Assembly: GCF_040954645.1 (NCBI RefSeq)
Contig: NC_092803.1
Span: 61,463,984 to 61,527,983 of the forward strand
Source: Diabrotica undecimpunctata
Taxonomy: Eukaryota; Arthropoda; Insecta; Coleoptera; Chrysomelidae
Direction of reading: 5' to 3'
Length of the DNA: 64,000 bases
Below the pieces are notes generated by a model that saw nothing but the letters and a program-made list of their open reading frames with translations, made no database searches and was not told the origin of the DNA. Of the stretch, positions 9,780 to 19,379 are shown piece by piece. Made by a program: the position numbers and the translations under genes. Numbering within the stretch: position 1 is the stretch's first letter; every line of letters starts with the position of its first letter.

Positions 9780-10819
9780 GGCACTAACTACTAAAGAATT
9801 AATAGCTTTGTTAGAAGAAGACTCCGATTGTGAAAATGCTGACTCACTTAATGTGGTTTATTTGCCGCCGAGATTAGATTAGAAAGTTTCTGATGTAGAA
9901 GACATTCATGATGATATTATTTGTGAATAATCAAACAAATCGGATATTGCAGGTACATATGAAATACAAGTGATTGGGAATTCTGACGATTCTGATTATG
10001 AAATTCCTCTGAACCACAGATAAAACGTCCAAAGAAAGAACCAGGCAAAAATAGTAAATCCAAATTTGTCTCAAGTTGTAACAACAGATACTCCTTCGTA
10101 CTCAGTAGTAATTCAACATCAGTCTGATTGATATTTAGACAATATAAAAGCCAACCATGGAGGCAAGTTATATTGAAGTTTTTTCACTCTTTTTTGATAA
10201 AAAAGTAATTGAGAGCATTCTATATTTTACAAATATTTAAGCATCGCAGAATAACCGTCACGATTTTGAAATGAATAACATAGATTTAAAAAAAAATTAT
10301 TAGCGTATGTATATTATCTCGTTCAAACTGCTTCAATTTGATATGCATTGGTCAAAGGATGAGGATAAAGAAGTGCACATTATAAGAGAAGGCATGAGCC
10401 GACATAGATTTATATTTATAATTTATAATAGTGAAGAAACCGCTACATCAGTGTCAAACTTAGTACATGGACGTCAATCTAAATTTTCTTTACCTGATGA
10501 AACCAAATTCGACAATATTGGCCACATTACAAAAAGAGACGATAGTGCAAGAATGTAGGATATGCAAAAGTAATACTATTTATTTATGTAAAAGGTGTAA
10601 AATGCAACTACACCCCCAATGTTCCAAAAATTTTCACCTTAAAATTTAATTTACATTTTAGATACAATATGTTCCTTAATTAAAAATTGTACTATTTTCC
10701 TTGAAAATGAGAAAAAAAATCTTTTTGGTTGTAATTCCGTCTTAATTTATGCGTTTTTATTCCAATCTAATAAATTAATTGTCAAATTTCTCTTTGTATA
10801 TTGAGCGGCCGTTAATGGG
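9780..10819 (+). pseudogene. piggyBac-like transposase, internally deleted
   Basis: An N-terminal part from about 9790 (MALTTKELIALLEEDSDCEN, then an acidic SDDSDYEIPL stretch) is broken by stops. A middle part reads NNRHDFEMNNIDLK and MHWSKDEDKEVHIIREGMSR. It jumps to an intact C-terminal cysteine domain (RICKSNTIYLCKRCKMQLHP, QCSKNFHLK) at about 10555-10650. This order matches piggyBac transposases with the catalytic core deleted. The right end is probably GGCCGTTAATGGG followed by TTAA at 10820-10823, the piggyBac target. The left end was not found. It lies in the first SOCS intron. Confidence 0.75.
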
Positions 10820-11101
10820 TTAATACTATATAAAGAATAAACTTGCCTCAAATTTACTTTACTTACCTCCAAAACTATTTTAAAGTTTATAATAAAGTAT
10901 ATTTAATAAATATATTCCCAAGAAATAAAGCACACTAGCCTATGCACATATTTAATGTATAACAAATAAACTAAAATATCAAATTTCTCTCATTCCCATT
11001 CTTTCTAAGAACGTAAATATATATAGACCAGTAAAATATTGATAAGTTTACCGATGTTTCATTCAATGAACTTGTCTCACTATACACTCGTGAATCACAC
11101 C

Positions 11102-11567
11102 AATGGACAGTGGAAGTGTGACGTCACAACTGTCAATTACTTTCCGAACAAAAGTTGAAATGCCTACTCTCAAGACTTTTTAATTTATATAAAGTTAACA
11201 TTTTGCTTCCTCTGCTGCTTTTTCTTTTAAGTATAGTGTTTTTTACGATAATACCATCACAATTCAGTGTTCTATTTCTATGAAATATAGTTTAAAAGTT
11301 TAAATTAAAGACATTCTAAACTTACTTTATTGATACATGCATTTTATTGCTATTTTTATAAAACAACATGCTTTATTATTTACACAACCTTGTAAAATTG
11401 TTGTAGTAACTATTAGAATACTTAGATATTGCAAAAAGCGGAAATATTCTGTAAAACAAATGAAAAAATAACGAAAAATACAAATTATCCACACTAAACA
11501 AGGTTTGTTTGGAAAGTGAAACTGACAGATGTCAATAAAATCTACGTCATCACTTCCACGGTCCATT
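11102..11567. repeat. Inverted-repeat (MITE-like) element
   Basis: AATGGACAGTGGAAGTGTGA at the left (about 11102) is matched in reverse complement by the right end (AATGGACCGTGGAAGTGATGA from 11567 leftward). The pairing continues diverged through ACGTnA and TTTCCGAACAAA/TTTCCAAACAAA. The unit is about 466 bp with no coding content. A simple target duplication was not obvious. Confidence 0.55.
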
Positions 11568-11779
11568 TATATTGTTACGGGGGCATTTATGAGACTATCT
11601 TACTTTTTTACTTATTTACATGGGAAAAGCATACACAATAAAAATGACCCCGGTAAGAATTTACTGCTGACATTCATGGTTGCCGCTACCGTTTCGTTCA
11701 ATTTGTAGATTAGTCACCTTTAATTGAAAATTGTCCGACTATATAAGCTATTTTCAAAATTTACCAGCAAATAATTTTT

Positions 11780-12000
11780 TTGCAGTCATACGATTTTGTG
11801 GTTGTCACAATATACACGATCAAATTTACAACCCAACAAACTCTGTTGTACTGCTGTAACAAGACTGACTTGTTTTTCTGCCGCCAAATCGCGCCGATTT
11901 GGTCAAATGGTGCAAAACAAATACACGATCAAATTACGTTCAATTTTGTAGCATTCGACAAAATCGTACTGCGGCGTTGGAACGTGAGTGGAGGGTTTAA
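11780..12000 (-). repeat. Candidate PIF/Harbinger-like terminal block or MITE
   Basis: The block ends in TTGGAACGTGAGTGGAGGG, the diverged reverse complement of the start of the block at 5829, preceded by ACAAAATCGTACTGCGGCG. Internally ATACACGATCAAATT occurs twice (about 11812 and 11920). It is non-coding and lies just before the SOCS exon acceptor at 12119. Confidence 0.35.
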
Positions 12001-12119
12001 AGAGAAAATCGCATGCTGTTTAACCAACTTAACTCTCAATCTAAGTATATACGAGATATATGAATTAATTTGTGTTGTTTGTGTTCATGTTCATAATCAT
12101 GTTTTGTTATTTCTTTTAG

Positions 12120-12298
12120 GTTACAATTAGTCTGTCCCCCTGATCTCAGCGTTGAGTCACTCAGAGCATTATTCCAAAACCACGTTACTTTAAGATCCGG
12201 TCCAATAGATACTATCACAGGTTGTCACACACAAGTTGATTTTATACATTGCTTAGTGCCTGATTTGCTTAAAATTACGAACTGTAGCTTTTATTGGG
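12120..12298 (+). CDS. Socs36E: Socs36E/SOCS5-like gene, exon leading into SH2
   Basis: The acceptor TTATTTCTTTTAG ends at 12119 and a textbook donor GTAAGT starts at 12299. The exon encodes VCPPDLSVESLRALFQ, LRSGPIDTITG, HTQVDFIHCLVPDLLKI and NCSFYWG. The run HTQVDYIHCLVPDLL followed by YWG just before the SH2 domain is a hallmark of SOCS4/5-type proteins as I know them. Its first base completes the AG left by the 3173-3325 exon. Its last base G joins GT at 15451 to give GGT (Gly), producing [11 protein letters not shown] across the junction. Both junctions keep frame, which strongly supports the model. Confidence 0.88.
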
Positions 12299-12659
12299 GT
12301 AAGTTTCGATTTACACATTTGATATTAAAACTATCACAAAATATTGCATATTTTATTTTCGGTCTTTATTTTTTTATTTTATGATTTATATTGCTAAATA
12401 TTGTTCACTGGAATATTTTTCATTATTAATAATCAATATAAATTACATAAATAACATTTATAATGAAATTCTTGGACACATTAAAATCGTTTTTTTTTTT
12501 TGGTAAACATTTAATTGCAAAATGCAACATTAACTAATTTTAAAAATAACAACGTAACTAACTTCATACCACTCTCGTAGTTAATGCCGCCTATAACATA
12601 ATCGAACAGCTCCCATAACTTAGATTATGTGCTCTTGTAAATTCTCAATGTGCAATATT

Positions 12660-12990
12660 CTGACGTGGAAGAAGCCGAGTATTAGAGAATGCGAGAGTTA
12701 ATATAAAGAAATCAAAACAGGCCTAAAAACAGCTAAAATAAAAACGTTGAAATCTAAGGAGGATATAAGACAATGCAATGTTGAGGACATAGTATGATGG
12801 GCGGGAGAAGAAAGAAGGAACTGAAACCAACGTATAAGAAGAATGGAGGATAGAACAGTCACGATTGTAAGGGACGGAAAGTCAATAGGAAGGGTACCAA
12901 AGAACATAACCAGGAAGATCAAATAATTGGCGAGCTTAAATATTAACATAACTCAGTGACGTAGGTCACAAAAGTAGATAGACTAGAGAA
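12660..12990 (+). mobile_element. Non-LTR retrotransposon C-terminal remnant
   Basis: In broken plus frames the sequence reads VEDIVWWAGEER, IRRMEDRTVTIVRDGKSIG, RVPKNITRK. This is the Trp/Arg-rich tail typical of insect endonuclease-type RT proteins. It is about 330 bp, without catalytic motifs, in the last SOCS intron. Confidence 0.55.
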
Positions 12991-13289
12991 ATTGGCAAAT
13001 AAGAAGCATTTTTAGTGACACTCATTAATACAGGTTTCTAAAACTGCTTTTAAGCCCTGCCTACTGCCTAAATTAAGTCACCAATTAAGTTAAAATACCA
13101 CTCCAACTTCCAACCAACAAAAGTTTTGACTAAAAATGACTATCCATTACGAGGAATTCCACAAGATCGAAGAAAGAAAACAACAAAACACCACAAGCAA
13201 TCCAGAAATATTCACAAGAAGGAACTCGAAGATGACAAAAATACCATATATAAAAGGCTTATCAGAAAAACTGAAGAGGACAGCAAACA

Positions 13290-14060
13290 AGTTCAACACA
13301 CACACATAATAGTTTTGTAGACCCTAATTTTTGATCTCCAGTGTGTGTTTTTGGAGACGAACACATGGGCGAGTGAAAAGTAGGCTTTACTTCCCCTTAC
13401 TATTCTTATTTGGATATCTGGTTTTTCTGTTCCATCCGTGTTTAATGCAATTTCCAGATATGTGAAACTTCCTACAGTTTCAACATCGTCCTCTAATTCA
13501 ACTGTGCGTCTATTTCCCCTTGCTCTTGCCTGTGTTAGCTTTTTTCTTTTGAATATTTATTTCTAGTCTCTTTTACCCGTGTTTTTAATTGTGATTATAT
13601 TTCTGCCGCCTCTTCCGTTCTAGCAGACCTAAGTTAATGTCATCGGCATAGGCGGTAATATATATACATATGCACACACACATATATATGTTAGATTACC
13701 TCTTTCTATATTCAGCTGTCTTATCACATTCGAGTCAGGTTGAATAGTGTCGGTGTCAGCACATCTCCTTGCTTTAATGCTTTGACTATTAAAAGCATTA
13801 CTCTCAGTGTACTCATTTTGTACTCTGACAGTTGCTGTTAACTGACGTGTCCATTGTTACTTTTACTATGGTTAGCCGAATGTATTTTTGGGGGATGTTA
13901 TAGCTGAGTCATAGTTCTCTTCATTTCTTTTCTGTATGGCCTTTTTACACTCGTCATTGAACTATTCTCTTTTTGTTTGTTTCTTTTTTTAGCCTATGAT
14001 CTTTCTTGCTGCGTCAATCACTTCTTCTCAATGTTCTTCTGTTCCTAGTATTTGTCAGTG
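13290..14060 (-). mobile_element. Degenerate RTE-like RT fragment
   Basis: Minus-strand frames give YITAYADDINLGLLERK (the YADD catalytic box, near 13640), VELEDDVETVGSFTYLEIAL, and a decayed upstream RT segment. Several stops and frameshifts are present. It is related to the intact copy at 6974-9545 (which has KFTYLGVEIYADGAEDGEI in the same place). It lies in the last SOCS intron. Confidence 0.7.
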
Positions 14061-14102
14061 TTTGTGTTACTTCTGTCTCATAGTTCTGTTTGATATAATA
14101 TT

Positions 14103-14603
14103 GTGATCTCAATTTTTGTATGTAAGTATGTAGATACAACTAACAACAACAAAAACTGCATCTATAAAATACTCTGTGAATGCAACAATTTATTTGTGGG
14201 AGAAACTGCAAGATTACTAAGTATCATGATAAACGAGCATGAATCGCACATCAAGAATAGAAGCTTGGAAACCAGATATGCAAACATGCCTGGGAGAACA
14301 ACACAGACCACAATGGAAAGATGCATTAATAATAATGAAAAAGAGAAAAGTCAAAGAAGCAGTCCTTATCTACTCAACAAAGAAAAATGTGTAGCAAACC
14401 CATCAGCAGAATGTAGCAGGCTTTGGTTGCCCATAGTAAAAGAAGAAGTCAACAATAAGAATATACCAACAATAGCCGAGGAACAGGAGGTCCAAAAACA
14501 TCACCTAAAATCTTATACACTATACAAATGGAACACACAATACACAAATCTACATTTGCACAATGTACGTTGCAAAATCACAATCACAATACAGTTTACA
14601 TAA
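14103..14603 (+). mobile_element. Penelope-like element GIY-YIG endonuclease fragment
   Basis: An open frame of 166 codons contains CIYKILCECNNLFVGETARL followed by INEHESHIKNRS. This is the GIY-YIG nuclease pattern found at the C-terminus of Penelope-like retroelements (YxI-C-CxxxFVGET-R-L...H). The tail includes RLWLPIVKEE and is diverged. The RT part is absent. It lies in the last SOCS intron. Confidence 0.65.
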
Positions 14604-14604
14604 A

Positions 14605-15020
14605 AATAAAACACAAAACAGTCAGAATTCTGTCCTTTGGTCTACCCCGTCTTCTCATTCCCACGGATTGCGCTGTTAGAATCTTTTTTATCATGTTCGA
14701 TTCAAGGGCCCGGGCTACATGTCCTGCCCACTGCAGGGGGTTTCGCTTAATTATAGTGGCAATATCTTTACCACCAAACATATGCTTGTAGATATTCTGC
14801 AGTTCAAAGTTATATCTACGCCTCCATATTCCGTTCTCACAGACCGCTCCGAATATCTTGCGTAGCACCTTCCTTTCAAAAATCGATAGAGCAGATTCAT
14901 CTGTTTTAGTTAGCGTCCATGCCTCTGATCCATATGTGAGAACGGGGACTATCAGTGTTCTATACAGCCTTATTATTAAAAATAACCAAATATAAAAAGA
15001 AAAATGCAGTAGCAGCAACC
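14605..15020 (-). mobile_element. RTE-like RT C-terminal fragment
   Basis: A 140-codon minus frame includes LYRTLIVPVLTYGSEAWTLT, FERKVLRKIFGAVCENGIW, RRRYNFELQNIY, LQWAGHVARALE and RRRGRPKDRIL. It is the thumb/C-terminal segment of the same broad family as 6974-9545, but a distinct lineage. It is truncated at both sides. Confidence 0.8.
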
Positions 15021-15450
15021 TTAAGTATTATTATTGCTGCAGCCTACTAACCTTACTAATTTAGAACGCTGAGAACGGATCTGGTGGATAAGACCATTAA
15101 CATTGTGGAAAAATCAAATTTTCTACAAATTCCCCTAGACTTGCATGAAAACTTGCAGAGAAAATGGCACCAAACCGATTATCACGCAATTACAAGAAGT
15201 TAAAGGAAATAATTAGCCGAGGACATACTTACTGGGCATGCCTTTAGGGCAACTTTCTTGCGTCTTGCAGGTATAATTGCAAGCTGTAACATGGACTTAC
15301 AACAATAATTTGTGGCTTAATCCCATATAAACCAATTAAGTGCTTTTACTTCACAAATGCCTTAACTTTGAGTGACGAATATGATTATTTTACCTCAGTG
15401 TATCTCTAAACCGATTTGGCATTTTTGATTAAATGGCTTTGATTTTTTAG

Positions 15451-15932
15451 GTAAAATGGATCGATACGAAGCCGAACGGTTGTTGGACGGAAAACCAGAA
15501 GGCACCTTCCTCCTTCGAGACTCCGCCCAAGAAGAATTTTTATTTAGCGTGTCGTTTAGAAGATACGGTAGGTCCTTACACGCCAGAATAGAGCAATGGA
15601 ACCACAAGTTCAGCTTCGATTCACATGATCCGGGCGTATACACCTCCAAAACAGTGTATGGCTTAATCGAACACTACAAAGATCCTACTAGTTGTATGTT
15701 TTTCGAACCTCTACTGACCTTTCCATTACATAGGAAATTCACCTTTTCTTTACAGCATCTAGCACGAGCTGTTATAGTGTCGTCGAAACTGACATACGAC
15801 GATATTAACCACCTTCAACTGCCGAAGAGCCTTAAAACTTACCTAAAAGAGTATCATTACAGACAGAAGGTGAGAGTAGAAAGATTCGATGATGATATGC
15901 AATGGTTAGATTTAAGAGATGTGCCTTCTTGA
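15451..15932 (+). CDS. Socs36E: Socs36E/SOCS5-like gene, terminal exon: SH2 domain and SOCS box
   Basis: The acceptor GATTTTTTAG ends at 15450 and the stop TGA is at 15930-15932. From [10 protein letters not shown] the exon encodes a complete SH2 domain: [19 protein letters not shown] carries the phosphotyrosine-binding FLLRDS, followed by [20 protein letters not shown] and [21 protein letters not shown]-terminal SOCS box follows ([34 protein letters not shown]). The SH2 domain captures phosphotyrosine targets, and the SOCS box recruits Elongin B/C and a Cullin to ubiquitinate them, damping JAK/STAT or EGFR signalling. The pattern fits SOCS4/SOCS5 and Drosophila Socs36E better than other SOCS classes. 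It is the clearest host exon here. Confidence 0.95.
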
Positions 15933-16260
15933 TTTAAATTAAGAATGCACAAATTTCGGACATTATTGTCTGGAAGTTATTACTGAACTACTTAATTCAA
16001 TTCGTTATATCGTTTCGTCAAACAGTGTGTAGTGATAAAATATTATTTCGGCTACATTTTATATATTTCTACCCATATTTTTGGCACATATTTATAGAAC
16101 ATTTGCAACAAAAATGTTTTTTTTTTGCAACAAAAAAAAGACAATTATTCCAATTAGCAATGAGTTCAATATTGAATATTTATACTATTTTCCAATAAAA
16201 AAAAATTAAAATCAGTTGCTTCTTTAGCAAATGTGTATAATAAAACATGTTATTAAAATA
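15933..16260 (+). other. 3' UTR of the SOCS gene with poly(A) signals
   Basis: AT-rich sequence follows the stop codon without coding content. AATAAA occurs at 16194-16199 (TCCAATAAAA) and again near 16240 (ATAATAAAAC), suitable as polyadenylation signals. The exact cleavage site cannot be read. Confidence 0.5.
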
Positions 16261-16380
16261 GAAAGAATTGACAGAGCTACTGTAGATAAAAGGCGTTTGA
16301 TCACATTGCTACCTAAAAATTCTTTTGTGTATACTCTTTGTCCATATTTGCGGCTTTGGTTTTAGCCTCTGATGTTGGGT

Positions 16381-16446
16381 CTCTTTTGCGCCGAGCTCTC
16401 TTTTGCGCCGAGATCTCTTTTGCGCCGAGCTTTCTTTTGCGCAAAG
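16381..16446. repeat. 17-bp tandem repeat, about four units
   Basis: The core CTCTTTTGCGCCGAG starts at 16381, 16398 and 16415, with a fourth diverged unit at 16432 (TTCTTTTGCGC). It is a short GC-richer minisatellite in an otherwise AT-rich interval. The 63-codon minus frame over it is probably a by-product. Confidence 0.7.
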
Positions 16447-16679
16447 GTTTTGCTCCAACATATACTTGATATTTTCCCTCACTGTGTCGCTCGTGCTCGG
16501 GCATTGCAGTTGTTTAGGTCTTTGTTGAACATTTTTCAGTAGTTTCTCTTCATCTTCACAAGTATGGCCTGTGACAGGATCCAGTTTAATAGTTTCCGGA
16601 TGACTGAGGCTGTTTTATTTGTCTTAGTTGCTTGCTTATGGATGGCACTCCGGCAGGAAGCCTAATGAAACCTAGAAGT

Positions 16680-16990
16680 TATGTGATATCTAGAGTTTAA
16701 CCGTTCTTTAAATCCCAATCGGTGGAGATAACCTCACAGAATTTGCGACCACGATTCAACGTGAAGTTTTCACACCTGTCGGAGGGATGGCAGATCAACG
16801 GTGATATCAGAGACGCCATATATAAAAGGGGTATGTCTTGCAATTCTGTTAGGATAGAAAAATTTCGCTTGCTTAAGGCTTTCTCTACAGTTGTTTTTTA
16901 TTTGTGATAGTGGATCAAAATACACATGTTCTACTTCTTAACGTGCTTTATTAAGTCCTCTTAACGTGCTTTATTAAGTCCTTTTAACGT
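16680..16990 (+). mobile_element. Possible LTR fragment
   Basis: The stretch contains CCATATATAAAAGGGG (TATA-like, near 16818), a 24-bp direct repeat (CTTAACGTGCTTTATTAAGTC, twice, 16938-16985), and then TGGCGATTAACACGGG, which resembles a primer-binding site following a 5' LTR. No matching second LTR or gag was found, so this is tentative. Confidence 0.25.
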
Positions 16991-16999
16991 TGGCGATTA

Positions 17000-17830
17000 A
17001 CACGGGAAGACTCTCTGTATTGAGATATTTTGAACAGTTGTTCGATTCTCCGTATCGCGATCCATTCTCTGACTTTCTTCAACCATTAGTTTTCTGCCAA
17101 TTCCTCTGCGCCCTTAAATTTTATCCATCATAATTAGTCTCAGAATATTATACCACTTTCCCTTCATTATATGTCCAAGATATGCTATTTTTCTAGATTT
17201 TACGCTATCAATGAACTGACGAGTAGCTTCTGCTCTGTTGAGAACTGTTTCATTTTTCTGCTTAGTTGTCCATGGTATTTTTAGAGTTCGTCTATACAAC
17301 CACATTTCAAAAGTCTCTAAGTGGTTGATAGTGGATATTTTAAAGGCCCATGCTTCGACACCATATATAACTCATATTTAATCATGCGTTTCTGAAATTG
17401 AAGTTTTAAGTTATCGTTACATTTTATGCCATTATCTGGATCTACTTGTTCGGTAATATAACAACTCAGATATTTAAAGTTGATATTCTTTGTATTAGCT
17501 GTCCATCTATTTGTAATTGTTTATTTTGATAAGGTAAGCGACTAAATACCAAGTATTGCTTTGGAACAATTCATTTTTAGTCCCGTCTCTCCCCCACCGT
17601 GTTAATGGACTTAAAAAGACATTGCAATCCATTTAAGTCATCACTGAATATAACTATATCATCTGCGTATCTAACAGTATTGATCAGTTTTCCATTAATG
17701 TTTATACCATATTCCTTCCAAGTTGTGCAAAGCACGTTTAAAGATTCTATCTGATTATAAATTACACAAGAGTGAGGACAGTACATATCCCTACCTGACC
17801 CCCTTTAGAATCATACATTTTTTTTGTCGA
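17000..17830 (-). mobile_element. Degenerate endonuclease-type RT fragment
   Basis: Minus frames include INTVRYADDIVIFSDDLNG (catalytic YADD, near 17650-17690), then a diverged segment, then WLYRRTLKIPWTTKQKN and RKIAYLGHIMKGKWYN. Stops separate the blocks. The WCYRxxLKISW...EYLGHxxRG pattern is shared with the fragment at 47640-48880, so both come from one non-LTR family different from the 6974 element. Confidence 0.75.
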
Positions 17831-18915
17831 CTTCTCATTGATACGAATGGTCGCTATTTGACGCTAATATAATTTTTCAATCATCCTGACATTGCCGCTA
17901 TCAACTTCTTTATCTCTTAATATTTAAAACTGATAGTGGATTCGTAGTCGGCATTAAAAGTTATGCAGGGACAAATTATGAAACCGGAAGTTTTTATTAT
18001 CTACTACATTTAATGAGAGTAAGTAAAAGAATTTTAATTCAAAATACACAGACAATTTTTATTTTCGCAATGGAAATCAAACGTGAAATATAACTTATTT
18101 TGGTTTATTACAATATGGAAATGCCACTAGAAAATACTTTCAGAAACATATACAGAAATTTGTAGGGTCGGTTCCGAGAAGATTGAAAAAAAAAAACACA
18201 TTTATTTGTGTAAAGTATATTTTAAATAAAAATAAACGAATGATAGCTAGAGTAAGGTTGATAATGGATTGAATATCTACGTAAAAAACGTATCTAAATT
18301 ATAAGCAATAACTTACGTCAGATGAATAAGAATCCTTATTAAGTTGCACTTTAGTGAGCGAGACTGCTTGTTTCGATCTACAAACTTTTGAAAAAGTTAA
18401 TATTCTCGCCTCTTCCTATTAGTTCATCTATGTTCAGAGTTGTAGTTTAATATCCCACACCAAACGTCTTCCAGACACCATTGAAACTCGCCTGCTAACT
18501 CCCGTTAGGGGTCTTGCATGTGTATATCTTTTCTTTAGTATTCATAGTTTACACTAAAAAACTTTAAAAACCATGTTGAACGTATTTACGTAACACTCCG
18601 AATTTCATAACGTTTGATATCTTGATGTAATAATAAATGAACGGACGAAAGAAACAATACCCTGCCACAACGACTTTGGCATAATACATTCTACGATGGT
18701 TTAGGATAGGAAACACCAAATATCTTGATTACTAGATCGATTGCTGAATAATCCCCGAATAAGTTCCCGACTTTAATTTTTTTTTTCTATTATTTTCCAT
18801 TTTTTTAAGGCTGATTTTCAGTTGGTCTTTCCATAGTTCTACATGGATCCAACAGATAATATGCCACATTTTGTAATATTAAGAACCTGTAGGGATTAGT
18901 CTTACTTTTTTCACT
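17831..18915. other. Gene-free stretch
   Basis: No exon or element end recognised. Confidence 0.45.
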
Positions 18916-18919
18916 ATAC

Positions 18920-19370
18920 ACATCATTATAAGTTGGCGCTACATCCCTTCGTGATCCTGTCTGTCGTCTCCATCCCCTTACTCCAATCTCCCTTAAATCG
19001 TCCTACATATCGTCTAGATGCCTGAGTTTAGGTCGCCCCCTTTTTCTTTCGACCCGCCTATTTAGCATGGTTATTTTAGAAGGATCATTTTCATCCATCC
19101 CCATAACTTGGCACACCCATCTTAAGTGGTTTATTTTGATGGTTTTTACTAAATCTGAATCACCAAAAACTCTATAGAGTTCGAAATTATATCGCCTTCT
19201 CCACTTTACCTGTTCGTTAACTCCGTCATATATGGTCGTCAATAGTTTTCCTTCAAAGATTCGTAGTAACTCTTCATGGCGGGTCGTCATTGCCCATGTT
19301 TCCGATCCGTAAGTGAGTACAGGGCGTATTATTGTTTTATTAAGTTTGCACTTTGTTGCTATAAAAATAA
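18920..19370 (-). mobile_element. RTE-like RT C-terminal fragment
   Basis: A 95-codon minus frame (19003-19290) gives FEGKLLTTIYDGVNEQVKW, RRRYNFELYRVFGDSDLVKT, LRWVCQVMGMDENDPSKITM and KRGRPKLRHLDDM. It is the same C-terminal module as at 4556-4930 and 45154-45528, more diverged. The 3' tail reaches about 18920. Confidence 0.75.
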
Positions 19371-19379
19371 TGTATGAAA

